From NCBI GenBank assembly GCA_933228675.1, contig OW121740.1:55072174-55136173 (forward strand): a DNA stretch of 64,000 nt, written 5' to 3'. This DNA is from Stomorhina lunata. Lineage: Eukaryota; Arthropoda; Insecta; Diptera; Rhiniidae. The notes beneath the pieces are model-generated. The model searched no databases, was not told where the DNA came from, and saw nothing but the letters and a program-made list of their open reading frames with translations. Positions 23,301 through 36,300 of this stretch are shown here, piece by piece (position 1 is the stretch's first letter; the number at the start of each line of letters is the position of its first letter). The translations under genes and the position numbers were made by a program.

Positions 23301-26300
23301 TTGTTCCAATTGAAAAGTTGTTAGGGAATTATATAGTTAGCCTATTATAAACTAACAGAGAGTAACAGCCCGATTATGAATAACAATTCCCGGTGAATTT
23401 TTATACTTTTCACTGTTCATCTATTTTAAATAAAGTAAAAGTTATCACATATTCCTTCTCAATTATTATAAACAAACTTCGAAAATGGGAAAAATGCCTA
23501 CTTATTTAACAAAATTTAAATTCTAGGATCCAACTAAACAAGGGCTCACCACAATAGTACCCAAGAATCCCCAAGTATTAGATGATGATAATGACAATGA
23601 TGTTCTGAAGGGGAATAGTTTAAGAGATGATTTAACAGGAAGCCAAATAGTCTATGGGTAAGCAAAATAATTAAATTAAATACTCAAAAATTTTTATAAC
23701 ACACATTTGTATTATCAGCCCCTCACCCTATGAACCGATAGCTATGGTCAAGAGAGCACCTGGAGGATTTGTAGGCATGCGTGGCAAAAAACTTTATTAC
23801 GACGAAGAAAACATTAACGATGACGAGGAAAACACTGAAAATAACCTTGAAAACGATAACAACAGGTTGCCCTGGTCTCAGTTGGAAAACTCCAATGAAG
23901 ACTTTAGCTGGGATGAATATATCAAAGCCAATGCTAGACGTTACAAAAAAGCACCCACTGCATTTTATGGAGTGCGTGGCAAAAAATTTGCCACAATGAA
24001 CGGAGCTAACGATAATCATCGCTGGCAGGAATTTCTGCAGAAACTCGAAGAAGAACGTGTGCGTGAGGCGGTAGTTCAAAACTTTTTGGACCGATTGACC
24101 GGCTCAAAAAATCAATTACCAAGTGAAATGACTAAGAGAGCTCCTACCGGTTTTACTGGGGTACGTGGCAAACGACCTGCTTTCGATGACCTCGACCTTA
24201 GCTCAATGGAAACTCTAACGAAACGTGGCTTGGGCAATAATGCATTCGTTGGTGTGAGGGGTAAAAAAGATGTATCCCACCAGGCATTCAAGAGGTCACC
24301 AGCGGGGGTAGAGGTAGGTAGATTTTTAAATTGGAAATATGAGATGATGCTTTGAAATAAATTATGAAAAAACACAAATTTTTCTTTTTTACACGAATGC
24401 TTCATTATACAAATATCAATATAACTTCATCCATTCCATATTTCACAGAACTGCTTTTCTGGAGATAAGCCACATTTTATTGTACATATACATGAAGTAG
24501 GTACATGGTTTCGAGTCAGCTCTGCATTATAAGAATGATTTCACATTATTTCCCTGCCACGCAAATAATGGCCAATCTTATCTAAACCAAAAGGCATCGA
24601 AATTCTTTACGTAAATATTGTTGCGGTCGATGTCTTTTCTGCATTTTTAACATGTACTTCCCGATTTACTAAACTTTCCATCCACTCTATTTCGCTTCGC
24701 ATAGAAAACTTCGAGATTTGACTTATTCGAATAGGAAAATCACTTGACTATATTATTTTTAACATCTTGGAAGTTGAAGACGTTTCCTTCTGGAGGAGTG
24801 CGAATATTGTTTGTAACGGCTCTACGGTGCGCAATTATAGATCTTGGTTTGAAATTATAACTGGCCAGACAATTCTGAGAATGCGTCTAAGGCATCGATT
24901 GACAAATGCTTGTAGTCTGCTCATCTCTTGACACACCAGCATACTGAACCGAACGAACGTCCCTTGCTTTCAGTCAGGTTCTACTGTATCTGACTACTTA
25001 GTCAAGGAACTGTTGTTCAGTTCCGTACTAGAGGTCGTTATTCCTGATAGAACTAGCTGGAATAATCGTCAATCACTCTTTGAAGGGAACTCGATCTTCA
25101 CAGATGGTTCTAAAATGGAAATCGGCACTGGTGCTGGTGTCTTCTTAAAGAATCAGAACATTAGGAAATCCTAGAGGCTTAGAGATGAGTGCAGTGTATT
25201 TCAGGCAGAAATCTTTGTCATTCTAAAAGCTCTGAACTTATCTCATACAACACTGAATTCCAGACGTAGTAGATGGGATGGAGAAATTCAGGACATTTGC
25301 AGACTATGCTCAGACGCGGACTCGTCCGAAACGGTCGAGCACATCCTCTGCCACTATCCTATGTTCCAAAACCAGAGACTTAAATTTCTAGGTAATAGAT
25401 TCCACGAGGAACTGGGTGACATACAACAGTGCGAACTGACTGACGTTGTAGGTTTTATACTGGGACTAAGATGGCTTAGTTAAATGGATCCCTTTCTGTA
25501 GGGTAGCGTTTTTGGACAACACTTCTCTTCTCTACGACACCCTTTCTCTATCTCTAACACTTTTTAGAAACTTCTCCCTTCATTCTTCTCTCTCTTTCTC
25601 TTCCCGCTACCGTTATTTACTTGCAGAAAGGATCACAATGGACCCAAAGGTCTCCGAGTGCAGATGCCACTTTCCTGGCATTACCTTTTCAACCTAACCT
25701 AAACTTCACGTTGTCATTGTTGTATAAGAGCTTATATTACAGTTCGTTTCGTTTGGAGTGAAATTTTTTCTAGGTGATTAGCAAAAGCATGAACAATTTC
25801 GCAAGGATCCCTTCCCAGGTTCCGTTTTCGAGCCTAATTTGAGCCTCGTACGCAATTGGAACAGCTTTCCACAGTCTATAGTTTTTTTTCCTTAGAGGGA
25901 TCTTAATTTTTTTAAGTACGTGTCAAGAGACTTTTGGCTTGCAGTTTTCTTTGGCATTGTTTCAAGCGGCTTTTTAAAGGCAGATGATCGATATTCTTGC
26001 CATTGTCTTTTTCTTCGCACTTACTCTCTTCATTTACTAGAATTTGAATATGACCTGGTGTTGCCATATAGGCTGACCTTTTTTTCGGAGAGGAATATTA
26101 AATGGGAGATGGGAACTCACGTACAATTTATATTTAAACAAGTTTGTATATATGTTAGGGTCAAAGTGTCTTTCCTCTTGAAGTTTAGTGGGATTATCAT
26201 AAAAAAGTTATATCGGGTGGTTAAATGTCAAGGGCCGATGTTGATTTTGAATAAAACACAAACTATTAAGGAAATTATTGTAATTTTATTTTATTATGAT

Positions 26301-29300
26301 ATATTGGTATTACTCAATTATGTATGGAACAACATATCGGCCAAATGGGCGCCACGACCACGGCTGCACACCTCCATCCGATGGTCCAAATTTTCGATGA
26401 CCCTGAGGCATAATGGAGGTTCTATGCCGTTAATGTGCAGAATTATCTCATCCTTTAGCTCTTGAATTGTTGCTGGCTTATCGACGTACACATTTTCTTT
26501 CAAATAACCCCAAAGAAAAAAGTCCAACGGTGTCAAATCACATGATCTTGGCGGCCAATTGACATCGACATTACGTGAGATAACACGGCCATTGAATTTG
26601 TTGCGCAAAAGAGCCATTGTTTCGTTAGCTGTGTGGCAAGTGGCACCGTCCTGCTAAAACCACATATCGTCCACATCCATATCTTCCAATTCGGGCCATA
26701 AAAAGTTCGTTATCATCTCACTATAGCGAACACCATTCACAGTAACTGCCTGACCGGCCTTATTTTGGAAAAAATACGGCCCGATGATGCCGCCAGCCCA
26801 TAAACCGCACTAAACAGTCACTCTTTGTGGGTGCATTGGCTTTTTGGCAATCACTATTGGATTCTCATTCGCCCAAATGCGGCAATTCTGTTTATTGACG
26901 AATCTACTGAGGTGAAAATGTGCCTCATCACTGAAGATGATTTTCTTCGAAATTGATCATCCACTGTTGCCATTTCTTGCTATCATTCTGCCCATTCAAG
27001 ACGTTTGGAATGGTCAAGAGGCTTTAGTTCTTGAGCCAATTGCACCTTGTAAGCGTGTAAATGCAAGTCTTTATGCATAATGTTCATCAACGACGAGCGT
27101 GAGAGGTGCAATTGTTGGGCACGATGACGAGTTGAGGTGGACTGCTCTTCAGCCACACTATCGCGAACAGCGGCAATATTTTCTGCAGTACGAGCTATAC
27201 GAGCATGCACTGGTGTTTTCACATCCTCTAAAGATCCGGTTTGCTCGAATTTTTCCACGATTTTTGCGATTAAACGCACATCTGGACGATCAAATTGACC
27301 AAAAAAATCACGAAGTGCACGATATGCATTTTGATTTGAACGCCCATTTTCATAATAAGTCTGGATAACTTTAACACGTTTCTCTCCATGGTTCAAATTG
27401 AGTAAGTCTGAAATAGAGAAATGTCAAATAAAATTCGGAAAAAAACTTGGCGTTTAGGTGTGGTTTACATTCAACATCGGCCCTTACAATTTAACCACCC
27501 TTTAATAGAGGTAAATGAACGGATGATAAATCTAATGATGAGCAGACGGATATGGTACTTCTCATTATATTTTTTGTAATCGGAAATCTTATTTAAGTCC
27601 GAGGGCCAATACGTTAGTTGACTTCCAGATACAGCGTCCAACTTGTGTAAAGAGATACCACTTAATAGCTGTCTACACTTAACGTCTCAAAAAAATAATT
27701 AATTTATACTAAGCTTTTGTAACAACTTAAAGATGAATACCTCTACTAAAAAATATTATAATCGACGTCATCCAATGCATTTCCATCCACAGCAATTGGT
27801 ATTCATACAAAAACAATTAACATAAAGCTCTTAAAACTATACTTTCCACAAAGCTTTAGACACGAAAGCTTCCATTTATACTACCCAAGTCTACAACAAT
27901 TATTTCAAAGCCAAATTATTTTTATAACGAAAATTTGTAAATACTAACTAATGTTTTAGCGTTATTTTTATGCATTTTGGAAAAAGTCTTTACCAGGCGG
28001 TAGTGGAAAACGTCAACGCTTTGTCGACTTTAATAACAAGTTTGTTGCTGTGCGGGGTAAGAAAAGTTCCTACAATCGTTTGGATGCATTTAAAAGCAAC
28101 AACAACAACAGGTCACCGTCTGCAAATATGAATCTTCTGTATGGTAAACGTACACCCAGTGGATTTCTGGGCATGAGAGGAAAACGTCCCTTCACAAGTG
28201 GTAAGTGTATAAAAATATGTATAGTAAATATTTTTGAGAAACATTTCAAAAATTATTTTTATTTGTTTTGGCTGGAGGCGGACTAGTAAGTGCTCATATC
28301 TATGTAAAAGGTACTGTAGAAAGAGGCACTTAACCTTTTTCATAGCATATTCACTAAAAGCGACATGTAAAGAATTGCTAGTTTTAATATACTAAAGATA
28401 TGGGGTAACAAAAGGTACTTAATAATTCTCTTTAAGAAAAGTACCACTTTTATTTGCATATTATGAAGTAGAAATGATATACATATTAGACTGTGGGAGA
28501 TCTAGAAAACAAGGATTCCGTATACAACCACAACGATTATAATAACGAAATTTCATATAATCTTGATTTAAATTTACCAGAACGAATGTATGTCCCGTTT
28601 CACACGAATCAGGTTTATTTGATCAGTTTTTCTTTAAATTTCTTTTGAACCTGCTTTCACGTTCATACGCAAACATTTTCTTCATCAGTTTTCATTTTAT
28701 TTTCCTTAAATTTTATAAAAATTTTCGTAAACTTGATAGTACGGTCAGGTTTGCTTTTTTGCAATTTTAATTCTGTCAGTTTTTTCTCATACAAATTCAA
28801 GACTTGATAAGCCAAACCTGACTATTGTAAAAGTAGACTATGTGTGTATGAAATTTTGTTTTCGATATCGATGTCTAAATTCTGATAGAAAACTTTACTT
28901 AAATTCGTATTTATATAGTAGACGATATTGAAGTAATATATTACCATATATGATAAGTCAGTTTGAATTGACTTTTTGGTACATATTGGGCGGTATTTCA
29001 GCCATAACTTGACGAAAGTTGGTTTTTAAGTGCTGAAGAGTTAAAGGTTTATCTGCATAAACACGGTCTTTCGTATAGCCCCACAAAAAAGTCGAATGGT
29101 GGCAAATCGCATGATCTTGTTGGCTAGTTGATATCGCCACGGCGATAAAGCCATATTCGCTAGAGTTGTGTGGCATAGGTTAGGTTAGGTTAGGCAGGAT
29201 GCAGACTATAAGGTCCACCTCACTTGGGTCCATAAAGAGGTCCCTTTGTAATTCCTGCAAGGATAGAGAAAATTAAATTCTTAAAACTACCGAGTGTAAG

Positions 29301-32300
29301 AGGCTCAGTTAGACCCAGCCAGATGCACCGATAAAAGAGCCTATTTTACGAATATTGATGTTCGAGATCTCTGACAGATCGTGCAGAAATGGGAATCCTA
29401 GATGGAGGGTTCTAAGTTCAGCAAGTGCTGGGCAGTGACAGAGGAAGTGGGATATTGTTTCTTCCTCCTCTGCATTGTGACAACTTCTGCAGTAGTCATT
29501 GCTTTGAAGATTAAGTCTTCTAGCATGTATACCTATAGGACAGTGTCCTGTGAGTACTGAAATAAGGGTACGAAGTCTATGGTGCGAAAAGCTGACCAGG
29601 ATTGCAGAGCGCTTACTATCATAAGTTGGCCATGTAAGTCTGGAGATCGTACAGGTATTTTCTGTGGACCAGTTGGTCTGTGCGGACCTAAAAATAAACT
29701 GCTTTGTGAGCAATTTGCATGCAGAGAGCGGAATACCTATAAATTGATCAGTGTTTTCATGACTAAGAAGAGCACCATCTTTTGCTAGGTTATCCGCTAT
29801 GATGTTGCCTGGTACATTACTATGACTACGTTCCCAGAAAAGTTCAATATTGGAATGTCTCGCCATCTCATTTAGAGACGCCCGGCATTCACGGGTAAGA
29901 ACGGATGTCGTGTAGACCGATGAAAGGGAATGAATGGCGGCAAGACTATCTGTACAGAAACGAATATCGTTAGGATATACTCGGTGGTACGTGAGCCACT
30001 TGCTCGCCCTATAAATAGCTGAAATTTCAGCTTGAAGAATGCTACATTGTTTTGGGAGCTTGAATTTCACTTTAGTCCCAAATGATGGGATAAAGAAGCC
30101 CCCACCCACACCACGTGACGATTTGGATCCATCCGAATAGATAACCAGGGTCTCTTCACTAAAAGCGTTATGGGCCCCTGAGATATCCACAGTGAAGGAT
30201 TGCTCGAAAGCGGGTGAGGGAATACAGTAGTCTATATTATCAGGGAGATTAAGTTTATCCAGAATAGTGGTGTGGCCTAGAGACGAAGTAGACCATTCAC
30301 CGGTGGTTTTTAACCTGATAGCTGAGTTGAGGGCTACTAATTGGGCCATTAGCTCAGCCGGAAGCCAATTAAGCATAGTAAAGAGTGCCTTTGAAGGAGT
30401 AGTCCTTAAAGCAAACGTAATCATGAGAGCAGCAGATCTAAGGATCTTAACAAAAAGTCCTCACTGATTAACCTTGTTTAGGGCAGGCCACCAGACAAGA
30501 GCGCCGTACATGAGAATGGGTTTAGCAACCATTTCGAAGAGCCAGGCTGTATTAGAAGGTGATAGGCCCCACGTAGAGCTCTTCTGCACGAGTATAGTGC
30601 AATGGAAGCCTTAGACACCCTAGATTGGGTGTTTAAGTTCCAGGACAGCTTAGAGTCCAGGATCACACCTAAGTATTCTCCGTCTCCCCTGCTATTAAAG
30701 CTACGTGGCTTAGCCGTTCTCCCGAGAGTCGAATATTTCTATGATCTTCGGTCTCATGAGCCCTCAGAGTAGACTGGCGTTCTCTACCTTCTATTTTTAC
30801 AGCTCTTAAGGCAGCTTGCCGTTTACTTTGATGTGTACGTCGTAAATTAGAAATACGTGAACTAACTTTTTTTATTAATTTACTATGATAACCGTTTCTT
30901 CTCGGCAAAACAACAACGGATATTGTGGTCCATTATTGCAGCGATGAAGTTTAGATACTCAGAACGGGAAGCATAAAAATAAGAAAGAAGTATTTAACCT
31001 GTTTTTTTAAAGGTGTACATTTTTTTTTGCTCGGTACTGTTGATTCTTTGCCATAAATTTCGATACGGTTATCAGATTTCAATGAAGTTTGGCTCATATT
31101 TCAGCTTATGTCCTGCAGTTTCATGTTTTTTTTTTAATTAAAAAATTGAATGGAGAACAAAAGAGATCAATTAAGTCCTTGGCTCAATGATATCTTAAAA
31201 AGCATATCTTCCATTTTATTTATTCTTCACTCAAATATGGATAATAGTGTTGACAACATAAAATAAAAACCAAAAAAGTGGGTCCATTAAGGAATGGCGA
31301 GATAATTGACTTTTTGTAAGACAAGTTCAATTTTTTTACAACCCTGTTCCATTTTTATACCCTTCACTGCCATAGGTGGAAAGGGTATTATAAGTTTGTG
31401 CTGACTTATGTAACGCATAGAAATATTTATCTTAGACCCACCTTTCAGTTAAGAATCCAATAAGGAAGCCAATAGGTTAAGAATCACTTTCTGAGTCGAT
31501 TTAGCGATGTCAGTCCGTCCGTCCGTCCCTCCGTCTGGCTGGACGGCTGGCTGAACCCCCATGTAAGAAATTGATGAAATTTGGCACAGATAATTTGTTT
31601 GATAGTGGGACCATGGCTATTGAAATTCGTCAAATTCGGTCCATTATTTATGGTACCTCCCATAGGTCCCACTACCCGGAATTGATATTTTTGCCATAAA
31701 TATCAATATTTTTTCATGAAATTTAAAGTAAATACTGCTTATGTAAACTTAAGTCACTGTACCAAATTTCGTTGAAATAGGTCCACATTTGACCATAGCT
31801 CCCATACAAACTCTTGTATCAAAACGCACTAAATGAGACAAAAATCACTAAAAAGCTCGAAAATCTGAAGATAATGAGAATTTTGAGTTTATTTTTTTCA
31901 TACATAATTTTGTAAAAATTGTAATCAATTTGCAAAATAATAATAAGATAATTGGTCCACATTTCACCCTAGCTCTCATATAAGTCCAAATGACTTAAAC
32001 AGCCTAAATATGGGCAAAAATCAAACAGTTTTTTATTCCTTTGAAACCGACCTTCAACTGGAAAAATGTTTGTACCTTTAGGAGTTCGGAAAATCGAATT
32101 ACAGATCTTGAACTTGCAAAAACTTCTGTATACTGAACACAATATCTTAGTAGCGCAATTTGCTACTGAACACAATATCTTAGTAGCGCAAATTAGCGCT
32201 TCTAAGCGTAGTTGGCATGCAAATTTAAAAAAAAAAGTTAAAAAATCGATTGAAGCATTCAAGTTTTTCTTCATATTTCGTCTTCTTCTGCATTCGTTTT

Positions 32301-33283
32301 AACATTTGGACAAAAGTCGTTGTTCTACGAAATAGACACCACACTTAGGGGATAAATCCACTTCCCTCTAAATTTTAATTTTGTTCACTTCTAATACTAC
32401 TTAATGGCTGCCAAAATTTGAAGCTCGTTTTCGCCACTTTTTAATTTTTTTCGCATATTTTTTGGCCGCCTCAAAGAATTTGTAGATCTTTCAATTTCGC
32501 ATCGTTTGATATATATCTCGATAATGTACTCTATATAGGTATAACATACGGCAGGTGTACATGAGGAAAACTTGAGCGTAAATTTTTCAAAATACCTGTT
32601 TTTCGCAAATAAGAATGAAAATTTCCAAACTACAGCGTAATCCGAGTTTTTTGGCATTTAGCACCTAAAAGCAAAAGCGCACCAAAAAATCATTGTTTGC
32701 TAAAATTTGATGAAGATTTTGAAAATCGGTTTAAATGGTTTTAGATTGCAAACTGAGACAAAATCACATAAGGCATGAAAGCGATTGAGGCCCTATGCTC
32801 CACTGGGAGTCAAGGATAACAGAAGAAGAAGAATGAAAGCGATGTCATTTATAACCGATTTGCATCAAAATCTTGTAAAAAATCTCTTTATTAACTGAGA
32901 ACTCGAATTCAGCTTAACTGAGAACTCGAATTCAGCTCAAAAATGATCAGAAATGGTCTTAAAACTATTCTTAAATAAAGCTTTACCTTAGATTTGAAGC
33001 GCACCAAAATATTATAAGGATTAACGATTTTATGGACCAAATAAGAATTTTATATTTTAAAAAGATATGCACCTATTAAAAATTATATTTAAATAAAAAA
33101 TTCTTTTAAATTAAATTTGTCCATAAATCAAGGCAGCAGAATTTCACTAAGGCTCACATTTTGTCAAATTTCGCGAAAATCGCGGTTAAAAAAAATTGTT
33201 AAAAAATATATTTTTTCACTTGCATAATTGCACTATTTCTTCGTGCACATATAAATCTTTCTTATATTCTTAAACGAGCAATA

Positions 33284-33346
<63 letters not shown>

Positions 33347-36300
33347 TGATGAACTAGGCGACATACAGCAGTGCGAGCTGACTGACGTTGTTGGGTTCAT
33401 ACTCGGACTCAGTTGGCTTAGATAAAAAAGGTCTCTTTCCCTACAATTAGGTTTCCTTGACAGCACTTCTCTTCCTCACTCTATTCTCCATCTCCTAACA
33501 CTATTCAGAACTCCTCTCTCTTCACTCTTTTCCCTCTTTCTTTTTCCGCTATCATTTCTTTTAATTTCAGAAAGGATCGCAATGGACCAGAAGGTCTCCG
33601 AGTGAAGATGCCACTTCCCTGGCATCACCTTTTCAACCTAACCTAACCTAACCTATATATATAGAATGGCTATCTCGAAAACGGCTCTAATGATTTTGAT
33701 AAAATTTGGACAGTGGGTATCTTTTTTGATGTATAGGTCGAAGAAGAAGGGACTTTTGGAACTAAAAAGGGGAAAAAACCGAAAACGCTATGTCTCCTAA
33801 AGTAATAGGTATAGAAACAACTCTTATATTTTAAACTAAAGAATATAGAAAGAAACTTGGTACTGCAATCAATAGATGTAAAAAAACATGAAACACGTAT
33901 TTGGTACTTTTTTGATTTTGGAGCCAAAATGGGTAAAAAAGGGATAAAATGATAACTTAACATCTCCAAAGTAATATGAATAGGAACATTATACATTATG
34001 TTAAATGCGTTTTAAAAAAATGTACCGAATACAATTGGCACCAAAAAAGTACTAAATATACATATGGAACTTTTAGAAATTAGGGAATAAAAAGGGGGAA
34101 AAATTAGTATTATTTTAAACAAATGAATGTTTGTCTGTATGTATGTTCTTTATAGAATAGTAAACTGTGAATTTGATTGTGTTATGCTCTTTAGCGAAGA
34201 TGTTGCGGATAAGCCGGCGAAGGTTTTAAAGTTGATAAGACTAATTTCCGACAGATGGCGCCACTGAAAATTACTAAAAATTAATTAAATCGTAAACTGT
34301 ACATTTGATCATGCTATGATCTTTAGCAAAGTTGTAGCGCATGAGCCGACGAAGGCTTTTTAGTTGGTATGAATAATTTCCGACAGGTGGCGCTACAGAA
34401 ACTTACTCAAAGTCAATTTAATCGTAATCTGTACATTTAATCATGCTACAATCTTTAGCAAAGTTGTTGCACATGAGCCGACGAAGGTTTCTTAGTTGGT
34501 ATGAAGAAATTTCGACAGGTGGCGCCACTGAAATTTACTTAAAGTCAATTTAATCGTAAACTGTACATTTAATCATGCTATAATCTTCAGCAAAGTTGTT
34601 ACGGATAAGCCGAAGAAGGTTTATGAATTGGAATAAGCAAAGTCCGACAGGTGGCGCCACAGAAAACTACTCAAAATGAATTAAATTGTAAACTGTGCAT
34701 TTGATCAGACTATAATCTTTAGCAAAGTTGTTGCGCATGAGTCGACAGAGGTTTCTGTTGATATGAATAATTTCCAAAATTATTCAAAATGAGTTAAACT
34801 GTAAACTATGCAAACTATGTGTTGGTCGGACAAAATAAATCAAATAATTCAAAATTAACTGAATATTTCTACAATGTCTTTCCTCTAAATTTATTTTAGC
34901 ACTTTATAATATAAAATATATAAAAACTACTAATGATATATTCCATTTTATGCAATAATCAAGGGTTCAAATGAAGATCACTTAAATCAATCATCTACCG
35001 TTCTATGGTACATGTAAGCAGCCTGTTTTTCGAAAATGAAAATATTGTTTCGTTCGTAAAAATAACGAAACGTAAATCAATTTGGTTTTTGTAAAATGAA
35101 ATAAATTCTAGTGAGTGACAACTTAAAAGCTTTCGTGTCTTAAGCTTTTTTTGGGTTTTTCTTAAACAAATTCATTCGTATAAAGCGAATGAAAACGTTA
35201 AAATTTCTCGATAACCAAAGGTCTTTCGTGTATGAAATAAAAACTAAGGGCCTGATATATTTATTTGTGCAAAGTTTTTGTAAACAAATGCATTTATCTT
35301 TAGATTTATAAACGTTTTTGTGCATTCATGATTATTTTAGCTACTTTTGAGAATTTGTCTTGTATGGGAGGTATGGTCAAATATGGGTCGATTCCTACAA
35401 AATTAGGTACACTGATTAAGGTTATTATAGGTAATATTTGTGCTGCATATTATTGAAATAGAACTAAATTAGTGGCTGTAAAGGACCTAAAAATCTATTT
35501 GGGGAAGGCATTCCTATTGAAGGTACCCGAAATAGTAAACCGATTTTGACCAAAAAGTATAGGGATCTTTCTTGGACCAAAATATAAGCCTGTGTCAAAA
35601 CAACTCAGGAAGTGATTCTGGGTCGATTGGTATAATTAAAGGTGGGTCTCAAAATATAAGCCTGTGTCAAAACAAATCACGAAGTGATTCTGAGTCGATT
35701 GGTATACTTAAAGGTGGGTCTCAGAGCAATATTTCTATGCGTTACAAACATCAGCACAAACCCAATATACCTTTTCCACCTAATTTAATCGGGAACTGAG
35801 GGAGGCCGTTTAAAAACTTTAAAACAACTTGAGTTGCAAATATATCAAATATACCATCTATCATCGGCAACTGCTCCAAAAGTTGCAGTGCATGGTTTGC
35901 CTAAACCTGTTATTATAAGTAAATTGTCCCCAAGTGAACACATTAAGAAGAACCCGTTCGAACGATTAAGTTATATTTGAGAAGGTTTCCTCATTTTCTT
36001 CACATTTATTAGTGGCCGCGAATGCCTCCCATCTATTTAGGCATCAACACCACAACCTATATCAACCAAAAAAGAAAAGAAAACAAAATAGCCAGGTAAT
36101 GAAAGAATTGGTACTATTGAGGAAACAAGTAGCCACACAGGAGGCAATTTTAGGTGTGATGCAGTCTTAGGATGTATCTGTGAAATTTTCAAAGCTGCAA
36201 AAACTATAGCTGATTTTATTAAATATTTAAAATAGATTTTAATTTGGTAATTTTGAATTTTTAAAATTAAAATTTAATTTTCTTTTTTTTATTTTTATAA

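Noticed and set aside
25920..26465. 181-aa open frame on the plus strand
   Set aside because: Its second half is antisense to the mariner D transposase, and the first half has no motifs. There is no start or splice support.
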